Source: DATKWD01 sp035529695
Lineage (GTDB): Bacteria; Actinomycetota; Acidimicrobiia; Acidimicrobiales; Salinilacustritrichaceae
Length of the DNA: 30,215 nucleotides
NCBI GenBank assembly: GCA_035529695.1
Contig: DATKWD010000162.1
Span: forward strand, 1 to 30,215
Direction: 5' to 3'
The first letter of the stretch is position 1; each line of letters opens with the position of its first letter. Positions 15,040 to 22,720 of the stretch are shown piece by piece. The notes beneath the pieces are model-generated. The model worked only from the letters and a program-made list of their open reading frames with translations, was not told where the DNA came from and made no database searches. A program made the translations under genes and the position numbers.

Positions 15040-18000
15040 AGGGAGAGCGATCCTCGATCGCGAGCCGCCGCAGGCGGGACAGCCCAGCCGCGTCGGCTTG
15101 CTCGGCCACGACCTCGGCCATGGCGTCGGCCTCTGCAAGGTGTCCCTGGGCCCGTCGCACCCGAGACAGCCACAGCCGGCTCTCGTTGGACCACAGCGCC
15201 GACCCACCAGCAGCGTCGGCTTCGAGCGCGGTGGCCAGCTGCTCTTCGGCCTCGGCCAGCTCGCCGACGACGAGTGACAACATCCCGAGGTAGCGATCGG
15301 TGCTCCCGAAGCAGAACTGAGCGGCCCCACCGACCAGGCAGTCGCCTGCGAACGGCAACAGCTGCTCACGCAGCAGTGCGCAGGCGTTGCGATCTCCGAG
15401 CTGCACGGCAGTCTCGGTGAGCAGGACCATGACCGTGGCCCACAGTGCATCCCTGGGGATGTCGGCGATGTGGGGCGTGAGGTCGGTGAGCAACTCGGCG
15501 GCCCGATCGTCATCGCCCGTCTCGACGAGAAGAAGCGCCAGCCCGGGGATCCAGAACGAGTCTGACGGGTTGTCCGAGACGAGCAGGCGAATCATCGGAG
15601 CAAGCGCTTCGAGGCGATCCTGCTCTCGTCGGATCATGAACATCCGCAGCCCGTACGCGCCGGTGCCGTCATCGCCGGGGAGATCGGCCGCCATGCCCAG
15701 GCATCGTTCGGCGAGCTGCTCGCAGCCCTCGAGGTCGGCCCGGTGAAAGGCCATCATGGCCTCGTGGTTGGCTCCGACGTAGGCCCAGAAGCCCGACCGT
15801 ACATACGCCAGCAACTCGTTCATGTCGGTCTGGAGGTGGTCGAAGTCGTCGAAGCGTCCCGCGAGCGCGGCGGCGACGATTCGGACCTCGATGGCATGCA
15901 CGGCGACGTCGAGGTCGTCGAGGTGAGGTTGAAGCTCTGACAGGCGAGCGGCCGCCTCCTGGAGGGCCGAGGGAGCCGTGAAGAGGCGGAGGTGTCCGAT
16001 GAGCACGTTGAGCAGTTGGGCCTCGGTGACCGGGTCGTCGAGGCTTCGGGCGCGGGGCATGACCTCCGTGGCGAGCTCGACGGCCTCGGACGCGGCTCCC
16101 GACATGGCCAGGGCTCGTACTCGGCCGATCTCGAGTCGCGTGCGGAGCAGCACCGTCGTGTCGGCGAGGTCGAGGTCGGACCGCTCGGCCTCGTCGAGTG
16201 CGGCAAGCCCTCCGGTGATCCGTTCGAGAGCCCCGATGCCGACCAGACCTGGACGCCATGACGCATCCTCGTAGCCGAGGACGGCATCGATCTGCAGCCG
16301 GGGGTCGGCGGCGGCGCGGGCGGCGGTGATGGCATCGTCGAAGGTGCCCATCGCCACCACGCCGAGCCCGGCCCGCAGCTCGGCGGTGCCCTGGGCGATG
16401 GCGAGACGGGCGGCGAGCGAATGATCGCCTGGGTCGGCGAGCGCCCGGGCCCGGGCGACGGTGCGGGCGGCTTCCTCGAACGACAACTGGTCAGCCGATT
16501 CGGTGGCGGCCGCCATGAGCCGATCAATGGCCACGGCGGCAAGCGCGGGATCGGCCAGCGCCGCCTCGGCGGTGTGATGGGCGAGCTCTTGGAGATGGCG
16601 GCGATCGTCACCGAACACCGTCTCGATGGCCTCGGCAACACTGGCGTGAACCCTCGCCCGCCGCCCCGAACTGAGCTCGCCACCGAGCGAAGATCGGATG
16701 AGGGCATGGGTGAACCGGAAGCGGTCGATGCCGACATCGTCGAGCAGGCGGGCAGCAACGGCCTGTTCGAGGTCGTCGAGCACGTCGAGCTCGCCGCGAC
16801 CGGTGGCCGCAGCCACGATCTTCAGCTCGAACTCGAACCCGACCACCGAGGCGACGCCGAGCAGGTCCTGCACTGCATCGTCGAGGCTGGCGAGCCGACG
16901 ACGAACGGCACTGCCGACGTCGACGGTGCCGTCGTCAGGGTTGATCGCCTGGAGGAGCAGCGGGTTGCCGGCCGTCTGGGTCATGACCGCGTCGAGGTCT
17001 GCCTCAGAGCCGACCAGGCGGGCGGCAGCGTCGCGTTCGAGGCCCTCGAGGCGCAACACCGTTGTGGAGGTCGCGCCCTGAGCCGAGGCGATGAGGTCAG
17101 CAACTCTCGGATTGGTGTCCGGGGCGGTGTCGCGGGCCGTGACCACCATCGTCACCCTGGCTGGCTCAGGCCGGTGGGCCAGGTGTGCCAGCAGCTGCAG
17201 CGTCGAGTCGGCAGCCCAGTGGGCGTCGTCGACGACGATGCACATCGGCGTGTCAGCCGAGGCGTCGGCCAGCCATCCGCCGATCGCCTCGTAGAGCCGG
17301 TATCGCTGCACCTGGTCGTCGACCGTGCCCGGTTCGGCGGGTTCGTCGTCACGCCCGGCGAGGGCCTCGGGCACCAGACGCGCCAGCTCGCGGGTGTGGC
17401 TTCCCAACGGCTCGGCCCCTCCGTCGGTCGCCTCGGCCCCGGCCAACACGGCGCGCAGCACGTCGAGGAAGGGCTGGTAGGGCACGGCGAGATCTTCGTT
17501 GTTGCGGCCGAACAGCACCCGGTGACCCCGCTCTTGAGCGTGCTTGGCGATCTCGGCGGCCGCGCGGGTCTTGCCGATGCCCGGCTCGCCAAGCACCCAG
17601 ATCCAGCTGATCGGGCCGTCTTCATGGGCGTCGATGACCGACTGGGCACGCGCCAGTTCGTCGTTGCGACCGACGAAACGGTGCCGAGTCTCGGCCTGGA
17701 GCTGTTCGGGCAGTGGCGCAGCGGGTGCCGGAGCGGTGATCGGGCCCGATGCCGTGGCCGCCTCGACGTTGACCTCGGGAAGGAAGCGGTAGCCGCGTCC
17801 GTGGACGGTCTTGATGGCCCATTGCGTGCGGCCGTCGTCGCCGATGATTCGGCGCGCTTGCTTGATGCGGGTCGTGAGGGCCGACTCCGAGACGAAGCGA
17901 TCGCCCCACACGTTGTCGAGCAGTTCTTCCTTGGTGACCAGCCGACCGGCCTGTTCGACCAGGTACTGCAGGACCGAGAAGACCTGGGGCTCGAACTCGG

Positions 18001-18073
18001 TCGGGCCGTCGGGACCGGTGACCTCGAAGCTGTCGGTGTCGACGACGTACCCACCGAACCCATAGCGGGGCAT
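15038..18073 (-). CDS. OmpR-type winged-helix/AAA-ATPase transcriptional regulator
   Basis: A 1011-aa multidomain regulator. Residues 1-100 are an OmpR/PhoB/CadC-type winged helix (FEPQVFSVLQYLVEQAGRLV, TKEELLDNVWGDRFVSESAL, the TRIKQARRIIGDD recognition region and KTVHGRGYRF wing). After a Pro/Ala linker comes an AAA_16-type ATPase from about 130: RFVGRNDEL box, Walker A GEPGIGKT (162-169) and Walker B MCIVVDDAHWA (277-287). The rest, about 480-1011, is alpha-helical and Ala/Leu/Glu-rich with repeated helix pairs, resembling the TPR-like sensor part of MalT/AfsR-class (STAND) regulators. It has no receiver domain, so the signal is probably a ligand or protein sensed by the helical repeats. 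It follows the DUF4242-like gene by six bases (one operon). It is the natural candidate to bind the 11-bp repeats at 14910 and 20243. Confidence 0.9.
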   Translation of the reverse strand: MPRYGFGGYVVDTDSFEVTGPDGPTEFEPQVFSVLQYLVEQAGRLVTKEELLDNVWGDRFVSESALTTRIKQARRIIGDDGRTQWAIKTVHGRGYRFLPEVNVEAATASGPITAPAPAAPLPEQLQAETRHRFVGRNDELARAQSVIDAHEDGPISWIWVLGEPGIGKTRAAAEIAKHAQERGHRVLFGRNNEDLAVPYQPFLDVLRAVLAGAEATDGGAEPLGSHTRELARLVPEALAGRDDEPAEPGTVDDQVQRYRLYEAIGGWLADASADTPMCIVVDDAHWAADSTLQLLAHLAHRPEPARVTMVVTARDTAPDTNPRVADLIASAQGATSTTVLRLEGLERDAAARLVGSEADLDAVMTQTAGNPLLLQAINPDDGTVDVGSAVRRRLASLDDAVQDLLGVASVVGFEFELKIVAAATGRGELDVLDDLEQAVAARLLDDVGIDRFRFTHALIRSSLGGELSSGRRARVHASVAEAIETVFGDDRRHLQELAHHTAEAALADPALAAVAIDRLMAAATESADQLSFEEAARTVARARALADPGDHSLAARLAIAQGTAELRAGLGVVAMGTFDDAITAARAAADPRLQIDAVLGYEDASWRPGLVGIGALERITGGLAALDEAERSDLDLADTTVLLRTRLEIGRVRALAMSGAASEAVELATEVMPRARSLDDPVTEAQLLNVLIGHLRLFTAPSALQEAAARLSELQPHLDDLDVAVHAIEVRIVAAALAGRFDDFDHLQTDMNELLAYVRSGFWAYVGANHEAMMAFHRADLEGCEQLAERCLGMAADLPGDDGTGAYGLRMFMIRREQDRLEALAPMIRLLVSDNPSDSFWIPGLALLLVETGDDDRAAELLTDLTPHIADIPRDALWATVMVLLTETAVQLGDRNACALLREQLLPFAGDCLVGGAAQFCFGSTDRYLGMLSLVVGELAEAEEQLATALEADAAGGSALWSNESRLWLSRVRRAQGHLAEADAMAEVVAEQADAAGLSRLRRLAIEDRSP

Positions 18074-18079
18074 CGAGAC

Positions 18080-18325
18080 TCAGCGCTTCAGTTCATCGAC
18101 CTCGGTGATCACGTCGAGAGGAAATCCGAGTCGCTCGGCGTGGAGGCGGAGTAGATCGACGTCGGCGGCCTCGTAGAGGCAGTAACTCTTCTTCTTGTCG
18201 GCCGAGAGGAATGTGGTGATCCACTTGACGTCGAGCGCCAGCTCGGTGTCGCCGATCTCCTTGAGCCGTGCAGCATCGACCTCGAGCTGCTCGGCGAATT
18301 CTCGTTCGATCATGTACACGGGCAA
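18080..18325 (-). CDS. DUF4242-like small protein
   Basis: An 81-aa protein. The TTG at 18325 gives MPVYMIEREFAEQL, the typical N-terminus of this ferredoxin-like small family, with AAGGGGGA six bases upstream; the frame continues to 18385 but without an RBS. Conserved features seen are DVKWITTFLSADKKKSYCLYEAADVDLLRLHAERLGFPLD, a pattern shared with DUF4242 proteins, some of which are reported to bind nickel. The stop is six bases before the start of the large regulator, so the two are very likely co-transcribed. It might supply or sense the regulator's signal; this is inference from position. Confidence 0.85.
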   Translation of the reverse strand: MPVYMIEREFAEQLEVDAARLKEIGDTELALDVKWITTFLSADKKKSYCLYEAADVDLLRLHAERLGFPLDVITEVDELKR

Positions 18326-18381
18326 GGCGATTCCCCCTTGATGCAGAGACGCCCATCGTAACGCCGTCGCACCGAGCAGGG

Positions 18382-18699
18382 TCACGCCAGACCGACGAGC
18401 GCTCCCAGCCAGTAGATGGGCAGGCCGACGAAGAGGGCGGCGGCCACGTTGCCCGTTCTCCGCACGGCGACCAGTGCGCCGAGGACGGCAGCGAGGCCAG
18501 CGGGATCCGGCACGGCGACGGATCCGCCGTGGACCAGCAGTGCCGAAGCCACGATGGCAGCGAGGACCGCCGGCGAGACGAGGCCGATGACCGACTCGAG
18601 GGCCGGCGACTGGGCGACTCGGTCGCCGGCCAGGATGACGAGACTACGCAGTAGATACGTGGCGATTGCCGCAAGGGCGAAGACGGTCATCGTGTTCAT
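18382..18699 (-). CDS. azlD: AzlD-family branched-chain amino acid exporter subunit
   Basis: A 105-aa hydrophobic protein with four predicted helices. It begins MNTMTVFALAAIATYLLRS, followed by SPALESVIGLVSPAVLAAIVASAL and a hydrophobic C-terminus, the pattern of AzlD, the small partner of AzlC. Its ATG overlaps the TGA of azlC by four bases (18696-18699). AzlCD complexes export branched-chain amino acids and analogues. Confidence 0.92.
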   Translation of the reverse strand: MNTMTVFALAAIATYLLRSLVILAGDRVAQSPALESVIGLVSPAVLAAIVASALLVHGGSVAVPDPAGLAAVLGALVAVRRTGNVAAALFVGLPIYWLGALVGLA

Positions 18700-19409
18700 G
18701 ACGATTCCTTTCGGGTGCTGACGGCGGCGCCGACGGCGCCCAACACGACGGCCAACGGCAGAGCCACGGGGCCGACGACAGACGAGACCGCAACGACCGT
18801 GATCGCAGCGACCAGGGCAGCCACCAGGTCGGCGCGGCTGCGGGTGGCCTTGGCGAGCATGCCCGCGAAGGCCAGCGGCGCGGCGAGGTGCAGGCCGAGT
18901 GCAGCGGGCAGGCTGGCACCGAGGTGGAAACCGACAACCTGTCCTGCGATGTAGGTGCCGGCCAGCACGGCAGTGACGGTGAGGTAGTAGCGGCGACGCC
19001 AGGCCAGATCACCCTCGGTGGTGAAACGATCCTGGCAGAGCAGGAAGGTCTGATCGACGACCGGGAAGACGAGCAGCAGGCGCTGGCGGCGCGACGCGGC
19101 AACGAACCAGCGGGCCACCCCAGCGCCGTAGAAGACGAAGCGCAGGTTCACCAGCACCACGACCGTCACGGCGACCACCACTCCCCCGTCGCTCCGAATG
19201 GTCTCGAGGGCGGCCAGCTGCGCAGCCCCGGCCAGCAGGGCCACGGCGCCGAACACGGCCTCGACGGCCGAGAGGCCGGCTGCGGCACTGGCCCCGCCGA
19301 TGGCGAGTGACAGCGGGACGAGGGCAATGGCGAAGGGAACGGTGTCCCGGGCGGCTCGGCGGGTCGCCGGATCGCTCGTACGGGTGACACTTGGGTCGAC
19401 GGCGACCAT
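18696..19409 (-). CDS. azlC: AzlC-family amino acid permease
   Basis: A 237-aa protein. The ATG at 19409 (MVAVDPSVTR) overlaps the last base of the PIG-L stop (TGATG); the 40-residue extension upstream is Arg/Pro-rich and rejected. Family marks are the N-terminal RRAARDTVPFAIALVPLSLAIG, AAQLAALETIRSDGG, NLRFVFYGAGVARWF, VVDQTFLLCQDRF and YIAGQVVGFHLG, with about six membrane spans. With AzlD it should form an exporter of branched-chain amino acids or related compounds. Being translationally coupled behind a PIG-L deacetylase is unusual and might mean the exported compound is a product of that enzyme. Confidence 0.92.
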   Translation of the reverse strand: MVAVDPSVTRTSDPATRRAARDTVPFAIALVPLSLAIGGASAAAGLSAVEAVFGAVALLAGAAQLAALETIRSDGGVVVAVTVVVLVNLRFVFYGAGVARWFVAASRRQRLLLVFPVVDQTFLLCQDRFTTEGDLAWRRRYYLTVTAVLAGTYIAGQVVGFHLGASLPAALGLHLAAPLAFAGMLAKATRSRADLVAALVAAITVVAVSSVVGPVALPLAVVLGAVGAAVSTRKESS

Positions 19410-20209
19410 CACGAGACCTCGCGGGAGCGCCGAGAGCCGACGCGAACGTGGTCGGCGACGAAGGCCGCTGGGTGGGCGTCCAGCATCTCCGAACCCGTCG
19501 GGCGGCGGAACGCCTCTTGGGCGATCCATCGCAGGTACTCGGTCTCACCGAACGCCGCCGACAGCCCCTCGGTCTGGCTGGTGTGGGCCGCAAGCACGGC
19601 TCGTTTGCGGGCGAGGTCGACTCCGGCGAGATCGACGAGCCGTTCGAGGTCGGCCTCGGCCACGCCGGTGGGCTCTTCGGTCATCCACACGCCGAACTCG
19701 TCGTGCAGCTGACGCCACTCGTCGAGCCACGCCTCGGTCTTGGCGGCATACCAGAGCTCACCGGTCATGGCCTCGAGCCAGGCCCGGGTCACGACACGGG
19801 CGGTGGCGACGTGGTCAGGGTGGCCGGTGACGCCATCGGGCCCGAACGTCACGATGGCGTCGGGCCGGACCTCGCGGATCACCTCGACGATGCGGGACAC
19901 GAGGAACTGATCGGGCACCGCGTCGACACCGCCGTCGGCGACGCCGAGGCGGCGGATGTCGGCGACGCCGATCACCGCCATGGCCGAACGAAGCTCGGCG
20001 CGCCGCTGCTTGGCGCGTTCGGGCGCGGTGCGGGGGTCGTCCTCGGCGAAGCCGGCCTCGCCGTCGGTGATGGTGAGGAGGGTGACGCTTCCGCCGGCAT
20101 CGACGGTACGGGCCATGAGCCCGGCGGCCAGGTAGGCCTCGTCGTCGGGGTGTGACCACACGCCGAGAAGCCGGCGAGGGGGGTTGGTGTCGGTGGTTGC
20201 TCGTGTCAT
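19409..20209 (-). CDS. PIG-L/LmbE-family zinc deacetylase
   Basis: A 266-aa protein. Zinc-binding and catalytic signatures are HPDDE (residues 20-24) and GHPDH (129-133), as in MshB, Mca, LmbE and BshB. These enzymes remove N-acetyl groups from N-acetylglucosamine-type conjugates or cleave mycothiol S-conjugates. The ending (DAHPAAFVADHVRVGSRRS) does not decide between MshB, Mca and other members. It is first in the PIG-L, azlC, azlD operon, with candidate regulator repeats 34-66 bases upstream, and divergent from a methyltransferase. A detoxification role (mycothiol conjugate cleavage followed by export) would fit but is speculative. Confidence 0.9.
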   Translation of the reverse strand: MTRATTDTNPPRRLLGVWSHPDDEAYLAAGLMARTVDAGGSVTLLTITDGEAGFAEDDPRTAPERAKQRRAELRSAMAVIGVADIRRLGVADGGVDAVPDQFLVSRIVEVIREVRPDAIVTFGPDGVTGHPDHVATARVVTRAWLEAMTGELWYAAKTEAWLDEWRQLHDEFGVWMTEEPTGVAEADLERLVDLAGVDLARKRAVLAAHTSQTEGLSAAFGETEYLRWIAQEAFRRPTGSEMLDAHPAAFVADHVRVGSRRSREVS

Positions 20210-20242
20210 GGCTCACACCTTCGGGGATCAGCCCGCCGGGGT

Positions 20243-20275
20243 CTTGGAGGTGAGCCGAAGGGTGCGTGGAGACGC
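20243..20275. promoter_or_regulatory. 11-bp phased repeats in the divergent PIG-L/methyltransferase region
   Basis: CTTGGAGGTGA at 20243 and CGTGGAGACGC at 20265 are exactly 22 bp apart (two 11-bp periods), and the middle 11-mer is degenerate. They match the array at 14910. Two further 7-mers lie in the same intergenic region: CTTGGAG on the minus strand at 20320-20326 and CGTGGAG at 20343-20349. The region separates the divergent PIG-L and methyltransferase genes, so one site cluster could control both. Confidence 0.5.
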
Positions 20276-20386
20276 CCGGTGACCCGGCTTGGCACTTCTT
20301 CAGGACTTCTCCATCACCGCTCCAAGACGTACCGGCGCCGGCCGTGGAGGGTGACAACACACCCGATCCGAGGCCAGGAGGCTTTC

Positions 20387-21211
20387 ATGACCACCATCGA
20401 GACGACGACAGGACCCTCGCCCGACACCCGGCCCGACTGGCAGATCGCCGGCGAGGCGTGGGAGCACGCAGCGGTCGACTGGGCGTACCGCTTCGAGCCG
20501 CACAGCCGGAGCTCGGTCGAGCACGTCTTCGCGACGACGGGCGTCGGGCAGGGTGTCGATCTGCTCGACCTGGCGTGCGGCTCCGGTTACGCACTCGGCA
20601 TCGCCGACGGGCGAGGCGCCACGACCAGCGGCATCGATGCCTCGGCTGGTCTCATCGAGATCGCCGCACGTCGTGCCCCGAGAGCGGATCTTCGGATCGG
20701 GTCGATGTTCGAGCTGCCGTGGAGCGACGGGAGCTTCGACGTCGTGACGTCGTTCAACGGGGTCTGGGGCGGTTGCCAGCCGGCCATCGACGAAGCGTTC
20801 CGCGTCCTTCGGCCTGGAGGATCGATCGGCCTGACCTTCTGGGGCCCTGGCAAGGCCATGGATCTGCGCGACTTCTTCATCACGCTCGGCACCACCACGC
20901 CCGGGGTCGCCGCCGAACTCATGGACCTGGCGTCGATCGGCAAACCCGGGGTCTGCGAGGCCATGGTCGAGTCATCCGGCTTCACCGTGACCGAGCGAGA
21001 CGCGACCAGCGCCGTCCTGGAGTGCACCGACGACGATGACGCGTGGCAGGTGCTGCGCTCACCGGGGGCCGTGCTCCCATCGCTCGAACACGTCGGCGAG
21101 GACCCGCTGCGCAGCCTGGTGTTGGAGTCGGTGGCGCACTGCCGGAGCGAGGACGGCTCGTACCGGATCATCAACGAGGTCACCCACGTGATCGCCCACA
21201 AGTCGATCTGA
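20387..21211 (+). CDS. Class I SAM-dependent methyltransferase
   Basis: A 274-aa protein; the ATG at 20387 has AGGAGG five bases upstream, and the extension to 20279 is rejected. The Rossmann-type SAM fold shows motif I DLACGSG (61-67), motif II Asp84 in GIDAS, motif III-IV SFDVVTSFNGVWGG (about 115-128) and a post-motif helix EAFRVLRPGGSIGLTFWG as in UbiE/COQ5-like enzymes. The substrate is unknown. It is divergent from the PIG-L operon across a 177-bp region carrying candidate operator repeats, so it may belong to the same response. Confidence 0.9.
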   Translation: MTTIETTTGPSPDTRPDWQIAGEAWEHAAVDWAYRFEPHSRSSVEHVFATTGVGQGVDLLDLACGSGYALGIADGRGATTSGIDASAGLIEIAARRAPRADLRIGSMFELPWSDGSFDVVTSFNGVWGGCQPAIDEAFRVLRPGGSIGLTFWGPGKAMDLRDFFITLGTTTPGVAAELMDLASIGKPGVCEAMVESSGFTVTERDATSAVLECTDDDDAWQVLRSPGAVLPSLEHVGEDPLRSLVLESVAHCRSEDGSYRIINEVTHVIAHKSI

Positions 21212-21280
21212 CCACCAGACGACCGGCGGCGATCGGCGAGCGCGCACGAAGGTGCAACCGCCGGGACGGGTGAGGCGTGT

Positions 21281-21490
21281 TCAACTCGCTTGTTTCCTCA
21301 TCACGTCATCGAACGTCTCCCACGACATCGAGATCGGGGTCTTGAACTTGTGCGGCGCCCAGTCGATCGTGCCGCGCGAGATGCGCAGCTCGCCCAACTT
21401 GTGATCGTCACTCACCACCTCGATCACGAGGTCGGCGTTGACGACCTCGAGCGCGGTGCTCGGCTGGATGTGGATGCGGTGCTTGGCCAT
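21281..21490 (-). CDS. Small conserved hypothetical protein
   Basis: A 69-aa protein. The ATG at 21490 (MAKHRIHIQPS) is preferred over the extension to 21550. It is composed of beta strands (IHIQPSTALEVVNADLVIEVVSDDHKLGELRISRGTIDW) followed by a short helix (SWETFDDVMRKQ). The motif pattern, with LGELRISRGTIDW in the middle, is one I associate with small conserved actinobacterial proteins of unknown role. The RBS is weak. It is convergent with the methyltransferase. No function is assigned. Confidence 0.75.
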   Translation of the reverse strand: MAKHRIHIQPSTALEVVNADLVIEVVSDDHKLGELRISRGTIDWAPHKFKTPISMSWETFDDVMRKQAS

Positions 21491-21582
21491 GGGTCCATTC
21501 TCGCGGGAACCGCCCTCGAAGCCGTGCGGGCCGATCGTCCGAGACCGCACACAGAGACACCGACCCTCACCAGAAACCAGAA

Positions 21583-21632
21583 GGATCCTTGTTGCCCAAC
21601 AGCCAATTATTGGCCGGAGAGCAACGAAGATC
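21583..21632 (+). repeat. 50-nt dispersed palindromic element, copy B
   Basis: Same length and ends as copies A and C (GGATCCTTGTTG ... GAGCAACGAAGATC) and the same central CCAATTATTGG as copy A. The inner left arm (CCCAACAG) no longer pairs fully with the right arm. It starts 93 bases upstream of the small conserved gene and ends 20 bases past the stop of the aldo/keto reductase. Downstream it shares CTCAGCGGGCG with copy A's flank. Confidence 0.9.
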
Positions 21633-21652
21633 GGGTGGTTGGGCTGTTTCTC

Positions 21653-22690
21653 TCAGCGGGCGCCGGCTGGACGGCGACGGCGCCAGGCCTGGCTGACGGC
21701 CGGTGATGCCCACCCGGCATCGGATGGCTCGAAGTTGGTGCCTGGCGGGACCAACTCGTCGATCCGGTCGAGCACCTCGTCGCTCAGGCTCACCTCACCG
21801 GCGCCGAGGAGGCCCTCGAGCTGCTCCATGGTGCGTGGACCGATGATGGCGGCGCTGATGGCCGGATGAGCCAGCGTGAAGCCGATGGCCATGTGGGTGA
21901 GCGGCATGCCTGCATCGGCAGCAAGCGCTTCGAGGGCGGGGATGAGTTCGAGCTTGCGGGCCACGCCGGGTCGTTCGGGATCGAAGCGGTCGGGGATGCG
22001 GGCGGCCCGGCCGGTCTTCTCGATCGCCTGGCCAGGCCGGTAGCGGCCGGTGAGCATGCCGCCGTTCAGGGGGCTCCAGGGGATGACACCCATGCCGTAG
22101 CGCTCGCAGGCCGGAAGGACGGTCGACTCGATTCCCCGTACGAAGATCGAATAGGGCGGCTGCTCGCAGCGGAAGCGCTCGTGGCCCCGCTTCTCGGCGA
22201 CCCACTGGGCCTCGACGATGGCGTCGGCCGGGAACGTCGACGAGCCGAGGTAGCGGATCTTGCCCTGGTGCACGAGGTCGGACAGCGTCGAGAGCGTGTC
22301 GTCGATGTCGGTGTTCGGCTCGGGCCGATGCACTTGGTAGAGGTCGATGTGGTCGGTGCCGAGGCGACGCAGCGAGTTCTCGACCTCGCGTACGATCCAG
22401 CGCCGCGAGTTGCCTCGCTGGTTGACATCGTCGCCCATCCCGCCGTGGAACTTGGTGGCCAGCACGACGTCGTCGCGCCGGCCGGCGAGCGCCTTGCCCA
22501 CGATCTCCTCGGACTCACCGTTCGAGTAGACGTCAGCCGTGTCGACGAAGTTGATGCCGGCGTCGAGCGCCCGGTGGATGATCCTGATCGAGTCGTCGTG
22601 ATCGCGGTTGCCGATGGCCCCGAACATCATGGTGCCGAGGCACAGCGGTGAGACCTTGACGCCGGTGGTTCCGAGAGAGCGATGTCGCAT
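21653..22690 (-). CDS. Aldo/keto reductase
   Basis: A 345-aa protein from the ATG at 22690 (MRHRSLGTTGVKVSPLCLG), with GAGGA upstream; an ATG at 22699 is also in frame but too close to the RBS. The catalytic tetrad is complete: Asp50 and Tyr55 (FVDTADVYSNGESEEIVGKAL), Lys80 (LATKFHG) and His121 (YQVHRPEP). The C-terminal IGPRTMEQLEGLLGA is the usual NADPH-binding segment. The family reduces aldehydes and ketones with NADPH; the general AKR11/12-like (YccK/YhdN) type fits, but the substrate is unknown. Confidence 0.93.
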   Translation of the reverse strand: MRHRSLGTTGVKVSPLCLGTMMFGAIGNRDHDDSIRIIHRALDAGINFVDTADVYSNGESEEIVGKALAGRRDDVVLATKFHGGMGDDVNQRGNSRRWIVREVENSLRRLGTDHIDLYQVHRPEPNTDIDDTLSTLSDLVHQGKIRYLGSSTFPADAIVEAQWVAEKRGHERFRCEQPPYSIFVRGIESTVLPACERYGMGVIPWSPLNGGMLTGRYRPGQAIEKTGRAARIPDRFDPERPGVARKLELIPALEALAADAGMPLTHMAIGFTLAHPAISAAIIGPRTMEQLEGLLGAGEVSLSDEVLDRIDELVPPGTNFEPSDAGWASPAVSQAWRRRRPAGAR

Positions 22691-22720
22691 GCGGACCATC
22701 CTCGCACTTGCGGTCGGCGA

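Noticed and set aside
16421..18154. A 577-codon plus-strand open frame
   Set aside because: It is antisense to the wHTH-AAA regulator with clear Walker motifs.
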